Source of the DNA: Planctomycetota bacterium
Lineage (GTDB): Bacteria > Planctomycetota > Phycisphaerae > Sedimentisphaerales > UBA12454
Length of the DNA: 23,910 nt
NCBI GenBank assembly: GCA_018828825.1
Contig: JAHJUV010000106.1
Location: 1 to 23,910 of the forward strand
Reading direction: 5' to 3'
The notes below the pieces were generated by a model. That model was not told where the DNA came from and ran no database searches. It was given only the letters and a program-made list of their open reading frames with translations. This document shows positions 7,977 to 15,520 of the stretch, in pieces (position 1 is the first letter of the stretch; every line of letters begins with the position of its first letter). Position numbers and translations under genes: made by a program.

Positions 7977-8954
7977 TTACAGATGGCTTTTGAGAACCGC
8001 CGCGGTATGCATCGCCAGAACCATCAGATAATCCAAATCGCTGAGGCTGTAATGACTATGCACCATAGATTTGTCCACATATATAACGCCGAAGCAGCCC
8101 TTTGCCGTCTTAATGCTTGCTATCATAGCTGAGCGTATTCTCTCTTTCTGCTCAAGTTTCGCCGAGAGCTGCGGAAGAACCAGCGACTGGCCTCGTTCAA
8201 ACGTCTCGGTAATCTTTGGTCCGAGCATTAGCTCGCTAAGCTGCACATCTTTGCCGTCCCGCCTCTTGCCGGACTGGAAAGTAATCGGGCCTGTCTTCTG
8301 GCTTCTCAGTCCGCACCATACGCGAAAACCTGTAAACTGCTGTATGGAAATTTTTATCAGAGTTTGTACCATCTCATCAAGGTCCTTGGCTTCGCCCAGC
8401 GCCTCAATCGCCTGTGCGAAATCCGTCAGTCTTCTTGCCGCAAGTCTCATCGCAGGTGCGTGTGCGCCGTCCGGCTTTCTAACAATCACCTCATCACGAG
8501 GCGTTGACAGCGACGCTGCTTCTGCCGTCTCTGTTACCCCTTCCGCCTCTGAAGATTCTATCGCTACTGCCGTCTCTCCTGATTCAGCCGTTTCTTCCTC
8601 TGTCGATGCCAAAGAAACAGTGTCATCACTTGAAGAGACAAGAGTTTCATCTTCGACTTCTTCTAAATTAAGCTCTATGCTGAATTCTGTTATGCTAATC
8701 ATATCGCCGCTCTTGATAGCAGCTTTACGGACTGCCTGTCCGTTGAGGTATGTCTTGTTGGCGGAGTTCAAATCCTCTATTGTCCACTTGCCCTCTTTGG
8801 CCTCAATCATCGCGTGCTCGCGCGAGACAGCTATATCCGGCAGGATAATCTGGAGACCGGGCTTTCGACCTATATATATAGGTGTACTGTCAAACGTCAA
8901 CTCGCTGACGACCTTGTCTTTCCTCTTGACAACCAGACGTAAAACTCTTGCCAT
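7977..8954 (-). CDS. FHA-GAF domain signalling protein
   Basis: A 325-residue soluble protein. Residues 5-98 form a forkhead-associated domain with conserved G29-R30, S44-R-E-H47 and N71-G72, which binds phosphothreonine peptides. Residues about 100-160 are an acidic Ser/Thr/Glu-rich linker. Residues about 185-325 look like a GAF domain (FTGFRVWCGL, GCFGVIYVD, YLMVLAMHTAAVL). There is no kinase, HTH or cyclase output, so it is probably an adaptor that senses a Ser/Thr-kinase signal, a common arrangement in planctomycetes. I start at ATG 8954, with GAGGA about 6 nt upstream, not at the tandem ATGs up to 8969. It lies 82 bp downstream of the Fic gene on the same strand. Confidence 0.83.
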   Translation of the reverse strand: MARVLRLVVKRKDKVVSELTFDSTPIYIGRKPGLQIILPDIAVSREHAMIEAKEGKWTIEDLNSANKTYLNGQAVRKAAIKSGDMISITEFSIELNLEEVEDETLVSSSDDTVSLASTEEETAESGETAVAIESSEAEGVTETAEAASLSTPRDEVIVRKPDGAHAPAMRLAARRLTDFAQAIEALGEAKDLDEMVQTLIKISIQQFTGFRVWCGLRSQKTGPITFQSGKRRDGKDVQLSELMLGPKITETFERGQSLVLPQLSAKLEQKERIRSAMIASIKTAKGCFGVIYVDKSMVHSHYSLSDLDYLMVLAMHTAAVLKSHL

Positions 8955-9036
8955 ATCTGTCCTCATCACAGGGCCAAAGATTAGCAGTTTTAACCAGCTT
9001 TACAAGATTACCACAGTTCCGCTAATAATGCAACAG

Positions 9037-10200
9037 CTAATTCATAAACATCTGGACATAATCCTTGTACATATAGACGCGGTTGCGCTTTTTGCCGGTC
9101 TGCTCGACCAAAATGCCCATTTCAACAAAATCATTCAGCAGGTTGTTGGCTGTTTGATTTGACACATCGAGTAATTCCGCCACTTTGCCGAATGAAACCA
9201 AAGGCTGACTAAAAAGACTTTCCAGCACAACAAGAGCGGATTTTGCACGTGATTGCGTACCATCTATTATCAATTGACGATGTCTGTTTCGCAAAAGAAC
9301 AATCTCTTTGATTTTTGCCGCAGCATCTTCAGCAGCTATAACAACTGCTCTTAAGTAAAATTTTAACCATTGTTCCCAATCACCGTTTTTGCTGATTTGC
9401 GATAATAATCCACTGTATTCCTGCCGACTTTGCGATAGGACTTTGGATAGATATAACAACGGCTGTGATAAAATTTTCTGCTGACAAAGGTATAAAGTTA
9501 TCAATAATCGGCCTATTCTCCCATTGCCGTCAAGAAACGGATGTATCATCTCAAACTGGGCATGCAATAAACCTATTTTTATCAAGACAGGAATGCTATC
9601 TGCCTTATGTAAAAACTTCTCCAACGCATCGAGTGCCTCATTCATCTGGGGTACAGGCGGCGGAATATAGGTAGCAGTATTGATTGCGCTTCCCGGAGGA
9701 CCAATCCAGTTCTGACTTTTCCTGAATTGTCCCGGCGATCTGTTATGACCGCGAACTCCAGACAATAATTTCTCATGAATTTCTCTTAGTAAACGCAGAC
9801 ATAACGGCAATTCTTCCAATCGTTTCAAACCATAATTCATTGCTTCAATGTAGTTTCTTATTTCATCAGCATCGGTAGAGCCGCTGCTGGCAGGCAAACC
9901 TGCTTCAAGCTCAAGTTCATCTATCAATGAAGCCCGCGTGCCTTCAATCTGGCTTGAGTCAACCGCTTCTTTTCGAACATACATTTTTGCAATTGTTTTA
10001 ATAAACAACTCTGTGTCTGGTACGGCATAACAGACCCCATCCAATCTGCCGATATTCTGGTCTGCTAATGACAGCAGCCTGATAATCTCCTCATCCATTA
10101 TCAAAGACGAGTCAGGCGGTAATGGGTTTGGAATAAAAGCCTTATAACCGCTGGGTTGACTTATGTATTTGCCTGCTCTGTTTAAATCAGTATTGGCCAA
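9037..10200 (-). CDS. Fic-family protein with C-terminal winged helix
   Basis: A Fic AMP-transferase of about 387 residues. Numbering from TTG 10206, the Fic_N region carries the inhibitory helix motif S84-SQIEG89, and the active site is HPFLDGNGRIGR (222-233), with catalytic His, metal-binding Asp and phosphate-binding Gly/Arg all intact. The C-terminus (about 315-389) is a winged helix (FGKVAELLDVSNQTANNLL), suggesting DNA binding. Such proteins AMPylate target hydroxyls and are held off by the glutamate of the inhibitory motif; the target is unknown. GGAGG (about 10209-10213) lies 9 nt from TTG 10200 but only 3 nt from TTG 10206, so I prefer 10200. The stop is TAG. Its upstream region is the half-site array, a plausible autoregulatory operator. 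Confidence 0.88.
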   Translation of the reverse strand: MANTDLNRAGKYISQPSGYKAFIPNPLPPDSSLIMDEEIIRLLSLADQNIGRLDGVCYAVPDTELFIKTIAKMYVRKEAVDSSQIEGTRASLIDELELEAGLPASSGSTDADEIRNYIEAMNYGLKRLEELPLCLRLLREIHEKLLSGVRGHNRSPGQFRKSQNWIGPPGSAINTATYIPPPVPQMNEALDALEKFLHKADSIPVLIKIGLLHAQFEMIHPFLDGNGRIGRLLITLYLCQQKILSQPLLYLSKVLSQSRQEYSGLLSQISKNGDWEQWLKFYLRAVVIAAEDAAAKIKEIVLLRNRHRQLIIDGTQSRAKSALVVLESLFSQPLVSFGKVAELLDVSNQTANNLLNDFVEMGILVEQTGKKRNRVYMYKDYVQMFMN

Positions 10201-10235
10201 AATCAATTACCTCCAAAATTTTTTATTGTAACGTA

Positions 10236-10448
10236 ATTCTAATTTTCGACCCATTTTTAGAATAATGCTCTTTCTTACTCTAATCCTATTAGAATAACAA
10301 TCACCACTATTCTAATTTATCGACATTTTTTGGAATAGCAATAGTCTTATTCCAATTTTTTGCCTTTTTTTGGAATGACCGCCTTTGTTATTCCAACATA
10401 TTGGATTATCGAACCGTCTTATTCTAATTTTAGGCCTAAAATTGGAAT
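10236..10448. repeat. Array of 12 alternating half-sites ATTCYAA / TTRGAAT in two copies of one module
   Basis: Seven-base half-sites start at 10236, 10257, 10277, 10289, 10309, 10330, 10349, 10370, 10390, 10401, 10421 and 10442 and alternate in orientation. The steps are 21, 20, 12, 20, 21, then 19, then 21, 20, 11, 20, 21. The array is therefore two modules (10236-10336 and 10349-10448), each with a long palindrome (14-nt spacer), a short one (4-5-nt spacer) and a long one, joined by 13-nt linkers. Steps are near one or two helical turns, putting all sites on one DNA face. It lies between the leftward fic gene and a rightward regulator gene, so an operator array is the simplest reading. Confidence 0.8.
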
Positions 10449-10539
10449 AATAATCCAAAATAATCATTTCTGCAAGCCTATCCTTGTTAAGTACTTAGCG
10501 AACTTTATGAAAAATTGCCAAATTTTTTTAATTTTTCCC

Positions 10540-10567
10540 TTGATTTCTTAGTGCAATATGATAAAAT
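10540..10567 (+). promoter_or_regulatory. Predicted sigma70 promoter of the double-HTH gene
   Basis: TTGATT (10540-10545), a 16-nt spacer, then TAAAAT (10562-10567), preceded by a T-rich upstream tract (AATTTTTTTAATTTTTCCC). It resembles the promoter at 15411-15439, sharing TTTTTCC followed by TTGATTT. Confidence 0.5.
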
Positions 10568-10688
10568 ACACCTATATTTGATAATCATATAACTTAAAAA
10601 CAACAAAAAAACAGAAATATAGAAAAAGGCAGAAAACGGAAAAACTGTGTCAGTGGAGTTAACCACGCCTTTTGGCGGAACCTTTTTT

Positions 10689-11081
10689 ATGTCAGCACAA
10701 AAAATCAGTAAAAAAGAGCTTTTACTTATCCTTGAAAGACATCCGGCAAGGGTGGATATGCTGCCGGCCGGCCAGAGGGCGATCGTGACGCTGTTTCTCA
10801 ACGGCCGGAGTTTCAGAATGCTTGCAAAAAACGCCGGCGTCAACGAAGCCACCGTCGCAAGGAGACTGAGAAAAATCGTCAGCAGAATAATCAGCGATGA
10901 TTTTCTCGCCGCCCTGTCGCAGGACGATATGTCCAAAGAAAAAATAGAAATAATCAGGGACTATTTCATAAACGGCTTGAGCGTAAAAGCAATCGCGAAA
11001 AAAACCGGCATCAGCCGTTACAGGGTAAGCAAAATAATACGTCAATTAAAATATCCGTCCCGATTTATCGGGACTCCATAA
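10689..11081 (+). CDS. Double helix-turn-helix (sigma region 4-like) DNA-binding protein
   Basis: About 130 residues from ATG 10689. There are two HTH units. The first, AIVTLFLNGRSFRMLAKNAG then VNEATVARRLRKIV, resembles sigma-70 region 4. The second, DYFINGLSVKAIAKKTG then ISRYRVSKIIRQLK, resembles a resolvase/MarR-type HTH. No other domain is present, so it is probably a transcription regulator. The start is uncertain: GTG 10647 would add 14 residues, and neither start has a strong Shine-Dalgarno. A small hairpin CGCC-TTTT-GGCG (10667-10678) followed by CCTTTTTT just before ATG 10689 may act on expression. The last codons (SRFIGTP) are encoded by a palindrome. It heads the phage-like rightward gene set, and its position next to the half-site array makes it a candidate ligand of that array. 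Confidence 0.7.
   Translation: MSAQKISKKELLLILERHPARVDMLPAGQRAIVTLFLNGRSFRMLAKNAGVNEATVARRLRKIVSRIISDDFLAALSQDDMSKEKIEIIRDYFINGLSVKAIAKKTGISRYRVSKIIRQLKYPSRFIGTP
11057..11074. repeat. 18-bp palindrome encoding the regulator's C-terminus
   Basis: GTCCCGATTTATCGGGAC is self-complementary apart from the central TT. Its inner 16 bases, TCCCGATTTATCGGGA, recur exactly at 22503-22518 inside rnpB, so it is a dispersed element and not a chance hairpin. Confidence 0.7.
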
Positions 11082-11115
11082 TTTTGATTTTTAATTTTCT
11101 TTATGTGAGGAAGTT

Positions 11116-11763
11116 ATGATTACTACACTATCAGCAAACAAGAAATTCGACTGGAACCTGCCTTTGACCGACAAGGCCGCCGATGTACTAAGGGCCTTCG
11201 GCATAACGGTGCAGAGACTGAAAAACAACGCCATCACTCATAGTTGCGAGATTGAATTGTCCGGCGGAGACATCTGCTACATCACAGGCCCGTCTGGAAG
11301 CGGAAAAAGCGTACTGCTGAGAGAGTTTTTCAGCAATTTTGATAACGACCGGAAAATCAACATCGATGATATTCCTCTGCCCGACGACAAAACAACCATC
11401 GATTGTGTCCAGGGCGGCTTTCTTGAGACATTAAGGACATTAAGCAACGCAGGATTAACCGATGTGTTCTGCGTCCTCAATTCTCCGGCGACTCTGAGTG
11501 AGGGTCAGAAATACCGCTACCGAATAGCAAAGGCGCTTGCATCCGACAAGCAGTTTATCTTCGCCGATGAGTTCTGCTCAAACCTCGACAGAGTAACCGC
11601 AGCGGTAATAAGCCATAATCTGCGTAAATTCGCGGCAAAGACAGGCAAAGTTTTCATCCTCGCAAGCTCACACGACGATTTACTGGCCGATTTACTGCCG
11701 GAAGTGATTGTTATCAAACATTTAGCGGGCGAGTCGGAAGTTGTTTACAAAAACCAAAGGTGA
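11116..11763 (+). CDS. Stand-alone ABC-type ATPase (COG2401-like ATPase half)
   Basis: A 215-residue soluble ABC ATPase. Walker A is GPSGSGKS (58-65), a Q-loop candidate is Q99 (CVQGGF), the signature is LSEGQ (128-132), Walker B is FIFADE (148-152), the D-loop is SNLD (155-158), and the H-loop is H186 (ASSHDD). There is no permease and no membrane segment, so it is not a transporter. With the GNAT-like gene that follows it looks like the two halves of COG2401, defined as an ABC ATPase fused to an acetyltransferase domain. That equation is inference. The start has GAGGAAG just upstream. The 121-bp gap to the next gene holds an inverted repeat over that gene's ribosome binding site. Confidence 0.75.
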   Translation: MITTLSANKKFDWNLPLTDKAADVLRAFGITVQRLKNNAITHSCEIELSGGDICYITGPSGSGKSVLLREFFSNFDNDRKINIDDIPLPDDKTTIDCVQGGFLETLRTLSNAGLTDVFCVLNSPATLSEGQKYRYRIAKALASDKQFIFADEFCSNLDRVTAAVISHNLRKFAAKTGKVFILASSHDDLLADLLPEVIVIKHLAGESEVVYKNQR

Positions 11764-11770
11764 AATATGA

Positions 11771-11886
11771 ACCCCGCACCTTCTAAATATTCTTTCAGCT
11801 TTTTTAAAGTGCGGGTTTGGAATAGCGTAGGAATATAATTTATACAGATTCAAATTAGAAAATTGAACAGAAAGAAGGTGCGGGGT
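11771..11886 (+). promoter_or_regulatory. Candidate RNA switch hiding the GNAT gene's Shine-Dalgarno
   Basis: ACCCCGCACCTTCT (11771-11784) is an exact 14-base inverted repeat of AGAAGGTGCGGGGT (11873-11886). The second arm contains the Shine-Dalgarno and the first two bases of the GTG start. A competing 7-bp stem, CCCGCAC (11773-11779) with GTGCGGG (11809-11815), uses the same left arm and would free the start. The two folds are mutually exclusive. Reading this as regulation is inference. Confidence 0.5.
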
Positions 11887-12625
11887 GAATTGTACAATAA
11901 AAAGATATTTAAAAATTGTTGAGGGAAATATCGCTGATTACAAACCCCTGAGCAGATTCCATTACCGCGACAGCCAGACCGGGCCTGTATCAGCCGTCTA
12001 TAAAATCATCGATACCCATCCGATGCGCCAGCAGATTGAACCGGTCGTAGGAATCATCGTTTATTCTATGCCTGTCTGCTCGGTTCAATTGAGAAACATA
12101 GCGACAAAGGGACTGTTTACGAAACTGGGCTCTGCAAACGCCAATATGCAGATTGTAAATAATAACGTCCGCACAATTGCCCGTGTAGTTATTGAGCCGC
12201 GATACAGAGCTCTCGGCCTTGCATACGAGCTTGTGCAAAAGACTATGCCTCTATTGGAAATGCCTTACATCGAGGCCCTTGCGGTTATGGGTAAGGTCAA
12301 TCCGTTCTTTGAAAAAGCCGGAATGATGAAATATGAAGGCGCCAAGTCCCCGCGATGCGTTCAGCTCCGCCAGGCACTCAGCGCCGTCGGCGTTGAGCAG
12401 TCAGACCTTGTCGATATCGAAAGAACGCACAGCATATTGCAGAGTCTTAATGAAAAACAAAAGGCGTTCATTGAAAAACAGATTATGTATTTCCTCTCAG
12501 CCTACGGCAGAAGGGCAAAGACCCTGCCAGACAGCTTCCAGAGAACGGAATTCTTCATCAGCAGACTATCAGACAGACCCGTTTATTATCTTTGGCGAAA
12601 TGCCGACTGTGATTTGAAGATATAA
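11885..12625 (+). CDS. GNAT-like acetyltransferase-domain protein (COG2401-like partner)
   Basis: A 246-residue protein starting at GTG. The N-terminal half reads as a GNAT-type fold: a beta strand with GIIVYSMPVC, then RTIARVVIEPRYRALGLAYELV, where the RYRALGLA segment resembles the acetyl-CoA pyrophosphate loop (R/Q-x-x-G-x-G/A) in weakened form, then PYIEALAVMGKVNPFFEKAGM, a typical GNAT C-terminal strand-helix. The last 90 residues are helical and unknown. The substrate is unknown. It follows the ABC ATPase gene and may act with it. The start region is repeated almost exactly before the gene at 14447. A hairpin (12674-12695) follows, but its T-run serves the opposite strand. Confidence 0.68.
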   Translation: MNCTIKRYLKIVEGNIADYKPLSRFHYRDSQTGPVSAVYKIIDTHPMRQQIEPVVGIIVYSMPVCSVQLRNIATKGLFTKLGSANANMQIVNNNVRTIARVVIEPRYRALGLAYELVQKTMPLLEMPYIEALAVMGKVNPFFEKAGMMKYEGAKSPRCVQLRQALSAVGVEQSDLVDIERTHSILQSLNEKQKAFIEKQIMYFLSAYGRRAKTLPDSFQRTEFFISRLSDRPVYYLWRNADCDLKI

Positions 12626-12666
12626 AACAGATTTACTTTTACAAGTTCATAGCGAAAAGAGGCTGA

Positions 12667-12695
12667 TAAAAAAAGGCCGGTTTTAAGACCGGCCT
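12667..12695 (-). terminator. Terminator of the PEP-CTERM C39-like gene
   Basis: AGGCCGGT (12674-12681) pairs with ACCGGCCT (12688-12695) over a TTTAAG loop. Read on the minus strand the stem is followed by TTTTTTTTAT. It lies about 30 bp after the minus-strand stop codon. Confidence 0.8.
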
Positions 12696-12723
12696 GTCAG
12701 CGTCATAATTTTTTATAAATTTC

Positions 12724-13617
12724 TTATTTTCTTCTTCTCAGCATAAGTCCGCCGAGACAAAGCAGGGCTATTGTTGCCGGTTCTGGAACTAAAGTCAGGA
12801 CGGTAACGCCATAATGTTCCAGGCCGCTGTAAGAGCCGCCCCAGGTCATACTGTGCAGGCCTTGCGTCCATGTATCGTGCAGAAGAACCGAGTCGGCGGC
12901 GGAGTCATAGCCGTAGCCGTACATACTGTGGCCATCAACGTGAATCAGTACGGGTTTGCCCGCATCGATTTCCGCTATATATTGTGCAAAGGTGAATCCA
13001 TAGTCGAGGCCAAGAGCATCGACGTATTGATTGTACAATACGCTGGTATCGTAACCGGCATAGTTGACATACTCACCTATTCCATACATACCACTTGAGT
13101 CTGATACGCTATATGTAACCGCGTCGTTTTCGGTGAAAGCATAGCCGTCAGTGAAGAAATAGAAGGTGGTGCCGCCGTTGACGTTGTTATAGGCATCCTG
13201 ACTTGTCCCCATAAAGTCAGCCAGACAGTCGAAGCTGTGCCATGGCGAGGCGACATCATCGCCGAAAGCGAGATATCCGCCTGCGTAAAAATCGCTGATG
13301 TGTCCTGAACTTGCGATAGCATTGTTTGCCAAATAAGGGCCGCTGCCATAGGTGCTATTCTCCGCATCTCCACCCGGCACAAGGTTGCCGAATCCTCTAA
13401 CATCATAATAACCGGCAAGCATACCGGCAGATGTGGGGGAGCAGCCGTACTACCAATCATAATCCCCTGGACTGGATAAGGTCTTAATTGTCCCTTCCTT
13501 ATGAACTGCAATTCCCAGCCCATCTATAATACTGTCTGGAACAACCAGACCTGCCTCCACCGCCACAGTTGTCAACATCAAAACTGCGACTGCGCATAAC
13601 CTTAACAACTTCTCCAT
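12724..13617 (-). pseudogene. PEP-CTERM C39-like cysteine peptidase, interrupted by an in-frame TAG
   Basis: One reading frame of 297 sense-plus-stop positions, broken only by TAG at 13450-13452. The N-terminus is a signal peptide (MEKLLRLCAVAVLML...) with AAGGAG upstream of ATG 13617. Just after the TAG comes YGCSPTSAGMLAGYYD, the catalytic-cysteine motif of C39/papain-like peptidases. PVLIHVDGHSMYGYGYD holds a likely catalytic His, and the tail is a PEP-CTERM sorting signal (VPEPATIAL, a hydrophobic stretch, RRRK). Such proteins are exported and handled by an exosortase; none is in the window. Relatives have W or Y before YGCSP, so TGG or TAT changed to TAG is likely. Reinitiation at the next ATG (13422) would omit the Cys. 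Everything else, including the terminator, looks intact. Confidence 0.75.
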
Positions 13618-13779
13618 TTGTCTTCTCCTTTTCCCCCCACTAAAACTTAACAGAAACATTGTACCCGGATTAACAAATCCTGTCAACAATATTATAGGAC
13701 AAAATGCCCTCTTAAAAAAAACATAACTATTTATACAATAGATTGTTACAGAAATTCTTTTCTATAAGGAGAAACCTCT

Positions 13780-14457
13780 ATGCAAAATACAATTATTCGC
13801 ATCCCATTAGACAGGCTTTTGCCGCATCCTGAAAACCCCAACAGGATGGCAAAGGCTAACTTCGAAAAGCTCAAACGTCATATTAAGCAAACTCACAATT
13901 ATGAGCCTTTGATTGTCCGAAAGCATCCTGAAATCGCCGACAGCTTTCAAATCATCAACGGCCATCACCGCGCCGATGCCCTAAAGCAAATAGGCGAAAC
14001 ATTTGCCGACTGCGTCGAGTGGGACGTTAATGACGATGCCGCAAGACTGCTTCTTGCCACACTCAACAGGCTCGGCGGAAAAGATGAACTCGGCGCAAAA
14101 GCATCTCTCTACAAAAACCTTTCAATAAAATTCAGCATCAAGGAGCTTACGAAACTCCTGCCGGATAACAAGCAAACGATTGAAAAGCTAAAGGACATCA
14201 CAAAACCATTGGAAGGTTTTGCTGAAGATGCAAAGGCGTTTTTAAATACGCTGGTCTTCTTCCTCGACGATGAGCAGATTGAAACAGTCGAAACAGCACT
14301 TGAAAAAGCAGCCCAACAGAGCCCGGAGTGCCTGCCCGTCGAAGCCTTGGCGAAGTCGGGAAAGCGACAGGAGACCAAATCCGAAAAAATGGCAAAAGCG
14401 ATAACAATAATTTCAAAACATTATCTCAATAGAAAGAAGGTGCGGGATGAAACGTAA
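13780..14457 (+). CDS. ParB/Srx-fold (ParB-like nuclease domain) protein
   Basis: A 225-residue protein. Residues 1-95 match the ParB N-terminal domain: IPLDRLLPHPENPNRM, then the phosphate-binding box IINGHHRADALKQIG with G61-H-H-R64-A-D-A, the CTP/ATP-binding motif of the fold. The C-terminal part is helical and basic. No parA neighbour or parS-like site is visible, so chromosome partition is unlikely. In phages such proteins sit near replication and packaging genes, which matches the rest of this set. AAGGAG lies about 8 nt before the ATG. The last 11 bp overlap the next gene, so the two are coupled. Confidence 0.82.
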   Translation: MQNTIIRIPLDRLLPHPENPNRMAKANFEKLKRHIKQTHNYEPLIVRKHPEIADSFQIINGHHRADALKQIGETFADCVEWDVNDDAARLLLATLNRLGGKDELGAKASLYKNLSIKFSIKELTKLLPDNKQTIEKLKDITKPLEGFAEDAKAFLNTLVFFLDDEQIETVETALEKAAQQSPECLPVEALAKSGKRQETKSEKMAKAITIISKHYLNRKKVRDET

Positions 14458-15385
14458 AAAGATACAATATGTCTCTCTCGAATCGGGAGCGTTTATTTCA
14501 GATTTGATTTTCCAGGCGATGACAGCCGCTGAAAGAGGCGTTTACTGCACGTTGATTTTCTATCTCTATGAGAACAACGGAAAAATGCCTTACGATGCCG
14601 AGCTTTTCAATAGCCTTTGCAACTGCGAAGATTTTGAAAAGGTCTGGGAGTTCGTCAAACAAAAATTCATTATAAAAAACGGCAGAATTTTCCACAAAAG
14701 AGTCAGCAAAGAACTGGACAGGGCGAAGAAACTGTCGCAAGTTCAATCTGAAAAAGGCGTTAAAGGAATGAAAAGCCGATGGTCAAAGGATAACACAGCT
14801 ATAACAGAGAAATCACCGCTCAATAACCAAGCGAAGGAAAGCGAAGCGAAGGGATGCGAAGATAAGGGAAGGGAAAATATCGATACGACGAGTCCCGTTA
14901 GAGACAGGACATCAACAGTACCAGCCAATCGCCATCAGCAGCAAGTCTCTAACGCCACGAGCGTCTCTGCAATATCTAAAGATTTACTGCCTTCAGCACA
15001 AAACCGGCAAAGGAGCAGTATCGCCTCGCAGATTCAATCTCTTAAATCTTCGATTCGGCTCGCCCCGTTAGAGGCACCCCTAAGGGGGACGGTCGGCATA
15101 GACAGTCGGCCTCTAACGGGGCACGCCCACGACCCGACGAATATGATTGTTTTCCACGACAGACTTGCAAATACTTTCGGCGGCAGAACGCCCGCTGATT
15201 CGACCGCTTTGAGAAACCTTGTCCGCTGGGTCAAGGACTCGGTTATAGCGGGCGTTTTCACCAAGGGCATTTATCGGAGGGTACTTGATATGGCCGCTGA
15301 TTCCAAAAACGGCAACAGCAGAAAGCCCATCGCCGTATTTTTCGCACAGGTCAAAAGGGAGTTAGGGTACAAAAAAGACGGTTAA
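14447..15385 (+). CDS. DUF1376-like phage replication-type protein with palindrome-bearing linker
   Basis: A 312-residue protein. Residues 1-97 resemble the DUF1376/YdaU-type N-terminal domain of phage and prophage replication proteins (ERGVYCTLIFYLYENNGKMP). Residues 98-235 are a polar, low-complexity linker. Residues 240-312 form a compact helical domain (NTFGGRTPADSTALRNLVRW ... FFAQVKRELGY). It probably loads or assists DNA replication proteins; this is inference from family context. The linker is coded partly by two inverted-repeat cassettes (14896-14954 and 15062-15122). The start lies inside the ParB-like gene and shares AGAAAGAAGGTGCGGG with the start of the GNAT gene. Confidence 0.65.
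   Translation: MKRKKIQYVSLESGAFISDLIFQAMTAAERGVYCTLIFYLYENNGKMPYDAELFNSLCNCEDFEKVWEFVKQKFIIKNGRIFHKRVSKELDRAKKLSQVQSEKGVKGMKSRWSKDNTAITEKSPLNNQAKESEAKGCEDKGRENIDTTSPVRDRTSTVPANRHQQQVSNATSVSAISKDLLPSAQNRQRSSIASQIQSLKSSIRLAPLEAPLRGTVGIDSRPLTGHAHDPTNMIVFHDRLANTFGGRTPADSTALRNLVRWVKDSVIAGVFTKGIYRRVLDMAADSKNGNSRKPIAVFFAQVKRELGYKKDG
14896..14954. repeat. Inverted repeat in coding sequence, copy 1
   Basis: CGTTAGAGAC (14896-14905) and its exact complement GTCTCTAACG (14945-14954) flank 39 bp. It lies in the linker (residues about 150-169) of the replication-type gene and shares the GTTAGAG core with the element at 15062. Confidence 0.6.
15062..15122. repeat. Inverted repeat in coding sequence, copy 2
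   Basis: GCCCCGTTAGAGGC (15062-15075) and its exact complement GCCTCTAACGGGGC (15109-15122) flank 33 bp that contain a further palindrome, CCCCTAAGGGG (15077-15087). The reading frame stays open through it. Confidence 0.7.
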
Positions 15386-15410
15386 TTACTAAATAAAGGC
15401 TGATTTTTCC

Positions 15411-15439
15411 TTGATTTTGCAAAATATTTCGGGTATAAT
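15411..15439 (+). promoter_or_regulatory. Predicted sigma70 promoter of the Ig-like secreted protein
   Basis: TTGATT (15411-15416), a 17-nt spacer, and a perfect TATAAT (15434-15439), with an AT-rich upstream tract. It lies about 80 bp before the ATG at 15521, leaving a 5' leader of roughly 75 nt. Confidence 0.7.
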
Positions 15440-15520
15440 AGTTTCTGAATATGTAAAGGACGACAGGACAGTAAAAGGCAGGAAGAAAAAACACAATTTT
15501 TTTAAGTTCGAGAGAAGGGC

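Noticed and set aside
8071..9162. 363-residue plus-strand ORF
   Set aside because: It is antisense to the FHA-GAF gene and the fic 3' end, Ser-rich from complementing acidic codons, with no domain or RBS. The minus-strand proteins have clear motifs.
10236..10448. CRISPR array
   Set aside because: Repeat units are 7 bp in alternating orientation with 4-14-nt gaps; there are no 25-40-bp direct repeats with unique spacers, and no cas genes.
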